A stretch of DNA of 64,000 bases, taken from the NCBI GenBank assembly GCA_008638375.1, contig CM018051.1:27959344-28023343 (forward strand), in the 5' to 3' direction. Below, in pieces: positions 21,937 through 34,214 of the stretch (the first letter of the stretch is position 1; each line of letters begins with the position of its first letter). The translations under genes were made by a program, and so were the position numbers. The notes beneath the pieces were generated by a model. That model did no database searches, was not told the DNA's origin, and was given only the letters and a program-made list of their open reading frames with translations. The stretch comes from Nyssa sinensis (Eukaryota > Streptophyta > Magnoliopsida > Cornales > Nyssaceae).

Positions 21937-24425
21937 TTATATGCTTCATGATAAATAAATATTACCTCCAAACCCATTCATTTAAGGTTTCAGTATTTTC
22001 TTGTTGCTCTTCTTCCTCTTTTAATTTTTCTTCAACGAGTCTTCTTGCCGTCACCTCTTTCATAAATAGTCCCATTGGGACGATAGGAGCCTTATATATG
22101 AAGGGTCTAACCAAAACAATTTTAGTTGTTTTGGCAATCCTTATTTTTTTAGCGATTACCTTTTGTTGCCACAACAGATTGTCCATGAATTCTTGTTGTT
22201 TTTTATCCATAACCTTCGGAGTCTTACCCATGATAATTATCACCTAAAACAGAATTGACGTGTTAGAAATAAATTTTTATTTAATTTATTATTCTTCTAG
22301 TAACTTCTGTAAGGTTTGATTTTAATATTTCTCATATTTACGTATCATATTTTTTTGTACTTAATTTCGTAATATGGACCTCACCATTGAGTCCAGAACG
22401 TTGAAAAAAGTCAATCTAGACCCTCTCGGCTTTTAATTTGGCTTCGGACATGTTAGGGGCAATTTGGTAATTTATACTTTGACGTGTCTTATTTTTCGGA
22501 GTCCTGTCTAGTGAAACGGACCCCATTGTTGGGTCCAAAACGTCCAAAATAGTTCAAATACACTATTTGTTTACTTTATTTGGACTTCGTTTGACTTGTT
22601 TTAAAACTTGGGGCAATTTTATAATTTTTGTATTTAAATATTATTAATTTAATATTAAATTAATTTTGGTTGGGCCATAGGAAAATTTTTGAAAAGTTCT
22701 GGGGTCAAAATACAATTTCCCTAACTTTTGGTCTAAACCAATGGGTTCTGAGCTTCAAAACCCTAGCCGGTTTATTAAGCAACAAGATCGACCGGTTTGG
22801 TTCATTCTCACTGAACCGGCCTAAATCAAAAACGGTGTCGTTCTAATAATGCGGTGGCCATCCCGCTTCTTTACAAGTGTCCTAAGTTAACACGACTGAC
22901 TCGCTTCAAAACGGCGAGTCAACTCGTCATCTTCTCCACTAATTTCCCCACTATTGCCCTAATTTCTAGGTTTATCCTCTTCCAATTTCGTGCATTTTTA
23001 AACAAGGATTTCTTCTGCTCTTAGTTGATACACGTTCCTGGGGGTTTGGCCAATCTTTTGGCATTCATTTGATATCTTAAAACTAACCTAAACGTTTGGT
23101 TTCATACTTGATACCCAAACCTGCAACTTCATAGTTAACCCACAATTCATCACCATTTTTAATGGATTTTGACTCAATGTGACCCTCATGGCATGGGGGT
23201 TCAATCCCCATTCTCAAAACTAGTTTAGGAGTCTAAAACAAGGACTGGGTTTTATGACTAAAACTTGCAACTCAAGTTTTTGTGTTCATTCCTTGGGTTT
23301 TAAGGTCGCGCTCTAGCATTTTTAGGACATTGGAATGGTCTAATTTAGGTTCCAAAACACAAATCTGGGTTTGGATTACTTTGATTCAGACCTGCACTAA
23401 CAGTTTTGAATTTTTTGTTCAACCTGTCATTCTATATTTCTTACTCAATCCTATGCAATTTTCTTTCATTATCTTTGCAAATTATAGCTTATAGCATATA
23501 GATTAAGGCTTTATATTTGCATGCTTAAAATCTGAACATAATCAAACATAATTCAATAAAAATTTACCTGTTCGAATTGAGTTTCTCAAAATCTTCCCTC
23601 TTCAGTTCCTTTTCTTCTTCGGTTTCTTTCTCTCCCGCACCAACTATTTCCTATTTCTGATGTTTAAAAGAGCTTTTAGGTTTTTATTTGGAGTGATTTG
23701 CGCAACACATAATTCACATGCAGCTCCTGATGTTATGGTATTGCCACCTACCCTAGCCACCATTTCTTTCTTCATCATTCCCTTCACATGAAATTCACAT
23801 GGAGAGGACATGGAGAACGGTGCCTACGGCTGTAGGTAGCCACTGCTTCTCTCTCTTTACTTCTTAATCCACCTAATTCTTCCACTTAATTCTATATAAT
23901 TCTACTCTTTCCATTTTTAATTCATGCCTTAATACATATATATAGACGTATGTATATAAACATATGGCAGCCGTAATCATAACTATATACTTATATAATA
24001 TGACATACATTCATGTATTCATTATATATATATAAAATTTTTATTAATTCATATGCATGGATGTGTTTATATATATATATATATATATATTTCATACATT
24101 TACATTATACCCCTAATATATGTATACCATATAATTTTTATATGTTTTAACCCATTTAAATTTCAAATATATATATATATATATTTATTTTGTTAATCAA
24201 ACTTCGTTTTTACTTTTCACGTCCTGCTTTTATAATTGTAACCGAAAGTCGACGGTTAAAGTGAAAGTATACAGTCTCAATGGAATCAATCGAAATAGGT
24301 TGGTGATTGCAACGAAAGTGATGTACAGTTGTCCTGATTACAGTTCGACCCCATTATCTAACGTCTTGTTCACTAATTAATATTTAGTGATTCAATTAGT
24401 TTTTCAACCGGGTCGGGGTGTTACA
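21937..24425 (-). repeat. Element C 5' LTR, part right of S1
   Basis: It carries exon a of the small LTR gene and a region matching 1864-2574 plus 14441-14910. It ends TTACA at 24425 (TGTAACACCCC on the minus strand). Around 23946-23960 it shows the unfilled target of element A. Confidence 0.88.
21966..22231 (-). CDS. Small LTR gene, exon a, copy in element C
   Basis: ATG 22231 lies 13 bases after a 3' splice site (GTTTTAG, ending 22244). Exon a ends in G|GTAAT (donor at 21965), exactly where the S2 exon ends and where S1 runs straight on. The protein has the shared pattern K-K-Q-Q-x-F-M-x-x-L-L-W-x-Q-K-V-I, then I-R-I-A-K-x-T and V-R-P-F, then a Glu-rich stretch and E-W. There is no internal stop. 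It diverges strongly from S1 and S2 at DNA level, yet length and frame are kept apart from a few extra codons in the middle. Exon b is at 17878-17839. Confidence 0.75.
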
Positions 24426-24863
24426 ACTTCACATGTTTACGTGCCATGTCTTTCCATACTTTATTTCAAAATGCGGTCCCCACTATTGAGCCCACGACGT
24501 CGGAAAGCGTTTTCAGTCTATCGTTACATGAATTCATGCTATTCATCAAATTTTATATCTCTTTATTATCAGTATATCTTTTGATCAAATAGACTCTACC
24601 ATTGAGTTCGGAACGCCGAAGAAAGTCAACTTAGACCCTCTTGGACTTCCATTTGGCTTTAGGGGCACTAGGGGCAATTTGGTCATTTTATAGTTTTAAG
24701 TGTCCTTATTTTTCGAGGTCCCGTCTCACAAAACGGACCTCACCATTGGTTTCAAAATGTCCTAAATAGTTAAAATATACTATTCACATGTTTAATTTGG
24801 ACAATGGGCCATTTTTTCATTATTTAATCAATTTATTTAATTTAATTAATTAATTAGTACCTT

Positions 24864-24866
<3 letters not shown>

Positions 24867-24900
<34 letters not shown>
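24867..24900. repeat. (TA)n microsatellite in H0
   Basis: Uninterrupted TA run; the same LTR has further TA runs at 25050-25072 and throughout 26460-26710. Confidence 0.95.
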
Positions 24901-24903
<3 letters not shown>

Positions 24904-24920
24904 CTGCCCAAATAACCCCA

Positions 24921-25028
24921 CGGGCTTGCCTGTCCAAGTGGGTTTGGGGAAGGGGTTTTGGGTCTTGTGTGTTTAAAAGGTTGAGGGTTCAACTCCAGGG
25001 AACTGCGCCCCCTTTTTTTTTTTTTTTT
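24921..25028 (+). other. tRNA-like module with T16 tract in H0
   Basis: GCCTGTCCAAGTGGG resembles a Pol III A box and GGTTCAACTCC (24986-24996) a B box. A run of 16 T (25013-25028) follows, as a Pol III terminator would. No full cloverleaf is evident; it looks like a SINE-like or decayed tRNA relic. Confidence 0.5.
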
Positions 25029-25091
25029 CATATTATATTACTTAAATATAATATATATATATATATATATATTGTGATATTTCATTACCAC

Positions 25092-25175
25092 GGGCTTGCC
25101 TGTCCAAGTGGTAAGAATGGGGGTTTGGTTCAAGGGGTTATGCGTTTGAATCCCATGGGTTGCGGCCTCTTTTAT
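25092..25175 (+). other. Second tRNA-like module in H0
   Basis: It shares CGGGCTTGCCTGTCCAAGTG with the module at 24921, then has a B-box-like GCGTTTGAATCCC (25142-25154) and a T-rich tail. The pair is separated by TA repeats. Confidence 0.5.
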
Positions 25176-26459
25176 TTTTCTGATTTAATCTAAGCCAAAC
25201 AGCGGATAACCTCTTAAAATACGAACAGGCTATCTTATTCGCGCACAGGTTATTAAATTGGCCCAAAATCACGTAACCAAACAGTCCAAATCTTGATTTT
25301 TAAAACTTAAGAACCCTTAAGCCTAAACAGCGTCGTCCCACTTATGCGGTGGTTAGCCGCATAGCGTGACACGTGTCTGAATCGACAGAGCCCTAACCTA
25401 ACTCGATTAGGAATTGGCTGAGTCAACTCACGAGTTGGTTCAGCGAGGTCTTCTTTTTCCCCACGCTTGAGCCACTGTTGCCCTAATTCTCTACAACTTT
25501 TCCTTTTCATTTTCATGGAGTTTGAGGGATCAAATCTCTCTGTTTTCAACCCTAAACTGTTTCTGGGAGTACACTTTACATTTTGGCATTGATTTGGAGT
25601 TCTAGATTGAGCTAGAAAGCTCATTCCTCCTCACATGGTAGTTCTGGATATCCCCTTAGTAAATGCTCGTTTCTCCATTATTTCATGCGTGACTTGGCCT
25701 ATTTTGTCCATTTTGTCAAGGGGTTTCATCCCCCATTCCTAAAAGTCAGTTTTGGTGCGGTTGGGAGGTTGGGTTTTAAAACCCGAACCTACAACTCTGA
25801 TTTCTAAGGTTTATCTTGAGTTATAGGGTCGCGGCTTAGTGCTTTTAAAACACTTTGAGTGTCTAGTTAGGGCTTCATTAAGCCAAATGGGTTTTAGTTC
25901 CCATGATTTCAGATCTGTTCTACTAAGGTCCATCCATGGCTGTCATGGTGTACGGCTTGGTGTTTTGGGCTGTTTTAAGACCAAGTTTTCATGCTTTATT
26001 CAAGTTCATATATATTCTAAACATTATATATGCGTGAACAAGGCTAAAATAGCTTATAAACATATGCAAAACCTAGAGAGAGAAAATAGTGAGTTTGAAG
26101 CTTTCTCACTTTTTCTTTCAGTTTTCCTCCTCTTCTCCCTTTGCTTTCCCCTTCTGAATACTCCAGAACCCCCTATCTTCTTGGTTTTTCCCCCTTGTGG
26201 TTTCTGATTCTTTTCTAACCTAAGAAACCGTATGTATATATAGATATATATACACATATATATGTAAAACCACCACTTGTAGCCCACGGTTTCCCTCCCT
26301 TTTTCTCCCTTCCCAACTTCCTTTTCTGATTTGCATTTAATTCATGTTTGATATTTTGTGTTATATACATATTTATATTAAACACACACTAAACACACTC
26401 ACTTACACACACACACTAGCAGCAGCCTAGCCTTCCCATCACTCCTCTCAAATCAGCGC

Positions 26460-26478
26460 ACTTGCTACATGCATTTAA

Positions 26479-26514
<36 letters not shown>

Positions 26515-26710
26515 GATTTTTATACATATATACCTTTATGTTTATACTTATACAATACTTACAATTACATAGCCTCATGTATATATATATATATTTATAT
26601 ATATATATATATGTACACACTTGCATATACTTCCTATATTTATACTTGTACATTCACATATATATATATATATATACACTAATATATATATATATATGTA
26701 TAAATTTCAT
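26460..26710. repeat. TA-rich microsatellite block in H0
   Basis: Several long TA runs separated by short AT-rich pieces. Short ORFs here, rich in Tyr and Ile, are artefacts of the repeat. Confidence 0.95.
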
Positions 26711-26916
26711 ATATACCCTCACACTCATATACGTATAATTACATGGTACACGTACTTCGAGGTGTATCTCGGTATACGTGCACAATTGCTCGTGCTGTCG
26801 AATCTCTCATATGGTTAGTCCTTGGGCACTCAAGGTTCATAGCCTAATTAAGCTAAAAATTCTAATTTCGCAACGCGAGTTAATTCACTCGGTTATTTTA
26901 GGATCGGGGTATTACA

Positions 26917-27941
26917 CATTGAAAACCACTTATGGAGAGAAGGTGTGACCAGATGGAGGATGTGAAGGGACAAGAGTAGAAGATGTGGGTATGAATCTCC
27001 TAATCTTGCAAACAAAAAAGACATTTGGGATCATGGCCAAGATTGGTAGAGAAGAGGCGGTCCTTGGTCCTAAGACTATTTCGAATGGCCATCCAAAGAA
27101 TAAATCCTGCATGAGGGATGGCTTTAGAATGCCAAACAAGCTTCCACCAATGAACTTGGGGTTTATGGTCTCTTAGAGTGTCCCAAGATGAACTAGTGGA
27201 AAAATCCCCATCAAAGGAGAGCATACATGTTGCCTTGTCTTCCCGATGGGGAGAAGGAAGAAGATTTGGAGGTATGCCATTTTTTAGCTCAAGCAAGTGA
27301 GGAGAGGTAGCTATAGGCTAGTTCTAATGATGATCAAGGATGATGGATCCCACTTTAGCATATCTCCCAAGGCCTGAATCATAAATTACCCTTTCCTCCA
27401 TGTTATCATATATGGAACCATTAGGGAGCCAAAAGTCAAACCAAAGGGAAGCAAATCAGCCATTTACAATAGAAATTTTGATGTACAGTTTGAACAAGGG
27501 CTTGAATTTAAGCATTTTCACCAAGTCCATGAGCAAGTTTGGGGACATTTGACCTCCCCGAAGCTCTTTCCTTTGAGAATATTGCTACGAATCCAAAGAA
27601 CCCAAGGGGAGTGAGAGGGGTTTTTGAAACACTGCCCAAATGAGCTTTCCTAGAGCAGCTTGATTCCAATCATTAATCTTCCTTATCCCAAGCCCTCCTT
27701 CTTTTCTAGGACAAGCAATATCTTTCTAAGAAACTTTGGATCCTGAGGAGATGAGATGATTTCCACACCAAAGAAAAGACCTCATTGCTTGCTCAATTTG
27801 ATGCACCACCTTTTTAGGAAGAATGAAATGGGAAGACCAAAAAACCTAAATGCTAAAAAGCACAGAGTTGATCAGCTGAACCCGACCTGCATAAGATAAG
27901 GATTTATTAGACCAATGGGTGATGTTGCCAATGATAGGATC
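26917..27941 (-). pseudogene. LINE (L1-type) ORF2 C-terminal fragment
   Basis: On the minus strand this reads the end of a plant L1 reverse transcriptase in several frames. A stretch with G-G-L-G-I-R-K-I and W-N-Q-A-A-L-G-K-L near 27660 is followed by a zf-RVT-like block at 27296-27000 (H-W-W-K-L-V-W, F-I-L-W-M-A-I-R, C-L-F-C) and a final C-P-F-T-S-S-I-W near 26950. Frameshifts and stops show decay. It is cut by LTR H0 at 26916 and by LTR D at 27942, so it is older than both. Confidence 0.8.
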
Positions 27942-28663
27942 TGTCACATCCCGCACCCCACCCTACGCGGATGTTGAAGATGTGATGCCAGTTAGCCGCC
28001 TTGTCAGTCTCCGACTGACAATGCGACCAACCAAAGGCAATCTTCTGAACCTTATGATGAATTGCATTCCAAATGTAGGGTCAGAACAGCGGAAATTAAA
28101 ATCTTTTTATCTCGGGAATGCAACTCAACTATATACCTCACAAGTATATACCATAGAGCAAGTCTATAATCAGACAGCTAATAACTCTAACCACAAAGCA
28201 TATCTATAACAGATATATTTATATATATAACACAGAGCATATCTGTAACACCCCAATCCTGTATAATTAATAATTAAATATTGATTATTAATTAATACCG
28301 GCTCAGAGAATAATCAAGGGAATTAACCCTAATCTCCCGACGGTCAAGATAGACTGATAAAACAATTAAAACATGTTCGAGAATAGGGTACAATACCCGA
28401 ACCTAATTACCAATTAATTAGGTGAAATAATGTCAATTTAACACTGACGGAATTCGAATTAATTAACCACAAAAATCCCGAATGACTAATAAATGACACG
28501 GAACCTCTGACACTGTAGATAACTGAAATATGAAACTCTCGGAACAAACCGCATCGAAAAAGGAGTTACGGAATGAAAGTTATGAGGCAAACATCAAAAA
28601 ACTGAATTAATGTGCAGCCAAACAGGGCCTTAGCCCAAAATGGTGAAAAAAGGGGGCAAATGG

Positions 28664-28736
28664 GAGGCCAAGGGAATTGAACCCTTCACCTTTGCGGGAA
28701 TGAATTTTTCTCAAAAAACTTACCAACTGGGCTGCC
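28664..28736 (-). other. tRNA-like module in Y1
   Basis: A 73-nt stretch on the minus strand has an A-box-like CAGCCCAGTTGGTAAG start and a B box GGTTCAATTCC within an AGGG/CCCT T-arm-like stem. The anticodon arm is not convincing. The same module is at 37028-37104 and 52119-52192. Confidence 0.55.
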
Positions 28737-31557
28737 ATTACTTTGTGCACATATGGATAACTAAATTGTTTATATATTCAAAGTTGCCCCAAGCTGCCAC
28801 CCAATTGGACCAATGAGATTTCATGCAGCCCACACATGATATATATAATATATGTTTATATATATATATATATATAATATATGTTTATATATATATATAA
28901 TAGGAGATTTAATTCTGATTGGACCACCCTCCCCACCAATGGGAGTCCATGCAACAAGTTAATTTATAAAATATATACATGTCTATGCTTGTATATATTA
29001 TGTCTTGTGTGTCTCGTGGGTGAGGGAGAGGAAACCAGAAATCCAAAACAGATCTCTGTACCTGTGATGATGGATCTGCTAGAGAGAGAAAGCTTGCATG
29101 TGTGTGTCCACGGCTTGTGTGTACATCCATGTGTGAGATGGTGTTCCATGAAGATGCATCAAGAGGAAGGAACTGAGGACCGAGGTGCCAGGGATCAAAG
29201 AGTGAACCATTGAAATAGGGACGTTCACTGTTGATAGGTAAACACCTCAAAAACTGCTTTGGTTTTCTGTTTAAATTTTCATACTGTTTTGATTGATTTT
29301 AGACCCTGTTAACTGCATGCATGCACCTGAATGTAGAAGAGGATGATAATAACAAAGAATGGGATGAAAACTGCACTGTTTGGGCACTAGACCATGATAG
29401 GCCGAGAGGGGTAAAATTCTGGGTTTTTAAAAACGCTACTCTAAGCTCGGTTTGGTGCACATAGGCGTGAAGAGCATAAAAAATGGAACCCAACGCAACT
29501 TGAATGGACCAAAATGGTCCAAAAATGAGCTAGATATGGGCAGTTGCAGGTGCGGTTGACCCAAAACGATAATCCGGCTGGAAGATTGGTTTGGATGCCA
29601 AGAACCGAGCTGTTAAATGTTCAAAACAGTCCCAAAACATTCCAAGATGTTTTGGGAGTCGATTGGTACAAAAACCGTGAAAAACCGACGTGTAAATAGA
29701 GAGAAAAATGGAAGATTTTACTGAGATTCCGGCACCGGCGCCGGAGAAGACACCGGAAAAACGCACAGGGAAGCGGGTTTTTTTTGTGTGATTGGGCCGG
29801 ACTTCGGTTGGGTCGGGTCGGGACCCGACCAATTGCATAAACCGGTTATTTGGACGGCACCGTTTTGAGGCAAATTGTTTTAAATTAAAATCTGATTTCA
29901 TCCTGTTTGGTTACGGGCCTTAGAAATAAAAATTGGGGAAATTTGGGATAAGCTATCCGAGGATTAAGGGCCAAATTGGGGTTAACCAGGATATTGAAAT
30001 CCGGTTTACTGGGGTCAGTGAACCGGTTGGTTTTTGGAGGTTTTGGACTGGTTCAATTTTTGAACCCTAAAACCAAGGGGTTTGAACCCCTAAATTATGT
30101 AATTACATTTTGACCCCTGAAGTTTCCTAAAATTATGATTTAACCCCTGACAGTTTTAAATATTACACAGTGGCTCAGATTTTGGGAAATTCCTTCATTT
30201 AAGCCCTGAATAAATTAATTAAATAATAAAATAATTATTTAATTATTTTATTAAATAGGTAAAATTACAATTTTACCCCTAGACATTAAATATGTCAAAC
30301 GGAGTCCAAATAAATTAAATAAATAGTGTATTTTCACTATTTCAAGCATTCTGGACTCAATGGTACAGTCCGATTTTGGAAATACAGTCCCGAAAAATAC
30401 AGACCCGTAAGTGGTAAATGACTGTACTGCCCTCGATAGTACCCAGACCCAAATAAAAATATCAGATAGCCTATTTTGACTATCTCGGGCATTCTGAACT
30501 CAACGGTGAGGTCCGTTTAATGAACCGAGGTCCCGAAAAATACAGACACATAAAGTGTAAATGACTGAATTGCCCTTAATGATACCCAGGGCCGATTAAA
30601 CATAACAGACAGTCCAATTTCACTATGTTGGATGCTCTGGACCCAATGGTGAGGTCCATTTTATGAACTGACGTGCCGAAAAATATGACACATGAAATTA
30701 CCAAATTACCCTTGATACCGTACGAGACCTAAACAAAGTCCGATTGGGACGAAACTGATACCGATAGGAGCCCAGACACTGGTGAGACTGTATACTTGAT
30801 TAGATGACGAATCGGGGTCAGAATTACACAAAACGTAAAATGACCAAAATACCCCTGAGCACTGTAAGTGCAAAGTAGAGGTCGAATAAAGGTCAAACTG
30901 ATCTGATAAATTATCATAGGGATAATTATGAACAGTGAAGGGCTAAATAAGACTCCGAGACAGTCAACCCGTAAAACGAGAAATGACCGATGTGTCCCGA
31001 CGATCTAAAGCAGATACCAAATGAAGTCCAAGGGACTAACAAATTTATACATGAGATATATGGGACGTTCTCAGGACCATGATAGGGTCCGGGGCAAAAA
31101 TGACAAAATTACCATTTTGCCCCTAAGACTAAATAAGTACCCAACTGATACCGATTAAAGTCTAAAAGACTTAAAACTTCATATATACGATATATGGGAT
31201 ATTCTGAGGACCAGAACAGGGTCCGGGATAAGAATGGCAAAATTACCATTTTGCCCCTAAGGTTGAATGAGTGCCTGACTGATAACAATTGAAGTCTAAA
31301 TGACTTAGGATATAATCCTAATAATTGCTAAGCCTAATTAAAGAATGAAATAGCCTCGGGTGAGACCCAATGGAAGGGCGATAGGCTACTAGGCTATCTT
31401 AGGTAATCCGATAGATACCTAAGATGACGAATGAGACCTGAATGGATGAGTTCTGATCTGTCTGTGATTGATGATTATTATTCAGGATATACATGGAGAT
31501 GCCTGACGTACCTGGAGGTTATCGAATTATTTATGCAAGGAAATAAGCGTAAAGTTT

Positions 31558-32755
31558 GTGAGTAACTTCTGACACTGTTTTGATACTGTCCCTTGATTTA
31601 CTGATCTGTTTTGAATGCAATTATTTAAGTGCAATTATTTAAATGCATGCTTTCCGTACTATATCACTTATGACATGGTTTTAGTCTTTTTAAATAATTG
31701 ACTATATTCCTGATCCCTGTGCTAGCATTCCGTACTGTTTTGCCCGTTTTGAACTGTTGAGATAAAATGGATATATTGAACCATTATTTCCGAAACGATT
31801 AAATGAACCATGTGATATAGGCAAAGAACAACATTTTGTTGTATCGTACCGCTTTGTATAGTATACTGTCTGAATGCTATATTGTTTAAATGTATGTACT
31901 TAATGTACGCCCTTTGTACCACATTCCACGTGATGTGCTTGTGTCCTTCGAATTAGGAATTCCGTTCAGTTCGGTTATGTGCTATCCGTTAATGATATGT
32001 CTTTGTTTTGACTGATGTATTGTTCCGTTCGATTCTGTTATGTTCCGTCTGTTGATGATCTGTCTGTCTTGATTGATATATGGTCCAGTTCCGTTGTGTA
32101 CTGTCCATTGATGATACGTCTGTCTTGATTGAAACATTGTTCAGTCCAGTTATGATTAGTTCCGACAGTGATGTGTCCCTGACTTGATTGTTATATTGTT
32201 TCTACCCAGTTCCGTTATGTTGTCCTGTTCATGATTGCCTGTGTCTTGATTAGTGTATTGTTACCGTTTAGTTCCGTTATAATTTTATCCGTTCGCGATA
32301 TGCCTTTGCTTGACTGATGTATTGTTTCCGTTCGATTCCGTTATATTCTATCCGTTGATGATATGTCTGGCCTGATTGATAGACGATCTAGTTCCGTTAT
32401 GTTTTCGTCTTGTTATTAATATGCCCCTGTCTTGACTGACTTATTGTTCCCACTCAGTCCCGATTGTGATTCATTCCGTTAATGAAGAGTCTGTGTCTTG
32501 ACCGATATATTAGCAATAGTTATTGTTTTGACCGATTGGTTATGTTATGTTCCGACCCGTTTGTATTGTTTATTCGATTCTGTTTTATTGTACTAGACTG
32601 CTTATGAAATGGACTTATAAAAATAGTTATTTTTGAAATGACTAAATTATCCATGTGCCATGGAAGCACAAAACTGGTTTTGAAACCCATGATAGGGAAT
32701 CTGTGTTACTCACTGGGCTTATTTAAGCTCACCCCATTATTCTGACATTTTTCAG
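31558..32755 (+). other. LTR-internal intron, Y1 copy
   Basis: Donor GTGAGTAAC at 31558-31566, exact complement GTTACTCAC at 32705-32713, then a GGGCTT/AAGCTC hairpin, CTGAC and TTTTTCAG ending 32755. The middle is a decayed array of about 60-66 bp units. Confidence 0.7.
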
Positions 32756-33466
32756 GAATTACCTCCATTGGATTAGAAGGTACTATGACATGACAAGAAT
32801 AGGCCAAGTGGCATTGCAAGTAAGGATTTGACGGCACTGAATTGTAGAGACTGGTTTATTGTGGATTGAACCTGGTTATTCCGGTGAGTGGTATGTTATG
32901 ACTGACTTGACTGATATATACTTGATAGACATGGCTCATGGAACTAATGGTACTCTAGAGATATTAGATCTGCTCTGTTGTTATATGCTTGATTTTAGAT
33001 ATGCTCTGAAATTAGAATTGTTGACTGACTGGATTTAGTCTTGCTCTGTGATACATATACTTATGATGGATAAGTGAGTTGCATTCCCGTGACACAAAGA
33101 AAAGTTTTAAATTCCGCTGCATCTGACCCTACAGTTGGAGTGCAATTCGTCGGAAAGTTCAGAATTTGCCTTTGGTTGGTCGCGTCGCGACCGACTGGTA
33201 GTCACGTCCTCGACATCCGCGTAGGGTGGGGTTCGGGATGTGACAATATCAAGTTCCTCCAAAGTACCATTACCATGAGCCATGTCCCTACACATCTATT
33301 ACATATGAATAAAGTCAACTATATCATCACGCTCATCTGAATAGCCAAGATCAATCCATTAGAACCCAAGTCTCCACATATTATTGCCATCAGATTCTCA
33401 CTTGGGAATGCCTCTCAGCTTACTAGTATCATCTCCTTGTGCCTTCTAATCCAATAGAGATACAAC

Positions 33467-34214
33467 CTGAAAAATGTTAAATAATGGAATGAGCTTAAAC
33501 AAGCTCAGTGAGTAACATAGGTTCCTGCCATAGGTTTCAAAACCAGTTCATATATACATGTATGCTCCAAATGCAGCTCAAATAGAACAATGCAGCTCAA
33601 ACAGATCAGATCAGAATAGAATAGAATAGATCAGATCAAATAGAACAGAACAGAACAGACAAAACAAATCAGAACGGAACAGAACAGAATACCAATCAAT
33701 CAAAAGGCATAGCATCAAATGCCTGAACTTTCCCCAGCTGCCCATAAGCGGATGACTCGTGGGGCCTCTACCCTCTGGGGTCAGTATCAGAGCGGAACAG
33801 AACAGAATTGAGTGGGACAGAAATAGAACAGAATGCCAATCATACAGATAAGTCTTTCCCAGCTGCCCATAAGTGGACGACTCGTGGGGCCTCTACCCTC
33901 TGGGTCAGACTCTGGCATAAAACTGCTCAATCCTATGGTGGGCCCAGAGTAAGACTCAACATATCAAACTGAATCAAATCAGACTCCAAAGCACGGGTGA
34001 CAGAAAAACAGACCCGAACAGAATCAACAGGATATATCAGAAGGCAAGATAAAACAGAATTATGCCACAAGCAATGTAATACAACGAGTATGCATGAAAA
34101 CATATGCATTTAAAACAGTACAGTGCATAAAACATATTAGCATATAAAGAGTATAGTATACGTGTCTAGGTAGTATAGAAAATATACACCAAGTTAGGAG
34201 TCCGAGTTACTCAC
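33467..34214 (-). other. LTR-internal intron, D copy
   Basis: Minus strand: donor GTGAGTAAC (34214-34206), complement GTTACTCAC (33516-33508), hairpin, acceptor CAG at 33467. The middle repeats a block around CCCAGCTGCCCATAAG at about 33735 and 33868. Confidence 0.65.

Larger units (their letters stand above)
99..24425 (-). mobile_element. Element C: gag-only Ty3/gypsy element with about 3.9-kb LTRs, containing nested insertions
   Basis: This is a minus-strand LTR retrotransposon bounded by TGTCACGACC at 99 and TTACA at 24425. The 5-bp duplications ACTTC lie at 94-98 and 24426-24430. On its own strand it reads 5' LTR (24425 to 16623), a primer site for initiator Met tRNA, gag, a purine tract, then 3' LTR (14910 to 99). 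No protease, RT or integrase sequence lies in the 1.7-kb interior, so it depended on other elements, like the gag-only TR-GAG class known from plants. Later insertions A, Y4 and S1 sit in its LTRs. LTR copies differ by a few percent over most of their length and more over the first 300 bp. Confidence 0.85.
24431..26916 (-). mobile_element. LTR H0, right part
   Basis: A minus-oriented LTR whose start (TGTAATACCCCGATCC on the minus strand) is at 26916. It contains two tRNA-like modules and long TA runs. No coding region was recognised. It abuts LINE sequence at 26917; the other LTR end is outside the window. Confidence 0.75.
28244..33245 (+). mobile_element. Y1: solo LTR, 5.0 kb
   Basis: Starts TGTAACACCCC and ends GGGATGTGACA, with a perfect ATATC duplication (28239-28243, 33246-33250). 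It has no internal region. It is one of three 5-kb copies here (Y2 opposite in direction, Y3 split). It contains a tRNA-like module, a short exon with a 17-codon ORF (about 31495-31546), and the hypervariable intron. No retroelement protein is encoded. Confidence 0.92.

Noticed and set aside
24921..25175. Functional tRNA genes
   Set aside because: A-box and B-box words are present, but acceptor and anticodon stems do not pair convincingly.
26465..26818. ORFs rich in Tyr and Ile near 26.5 kb
   Set aside because: Translations of TA microsatellites.
28909..29250. 113-codon minus-strand ORF in Y1
   Set aside because: No family resemblance, and not conserved in Y2 or Y3.
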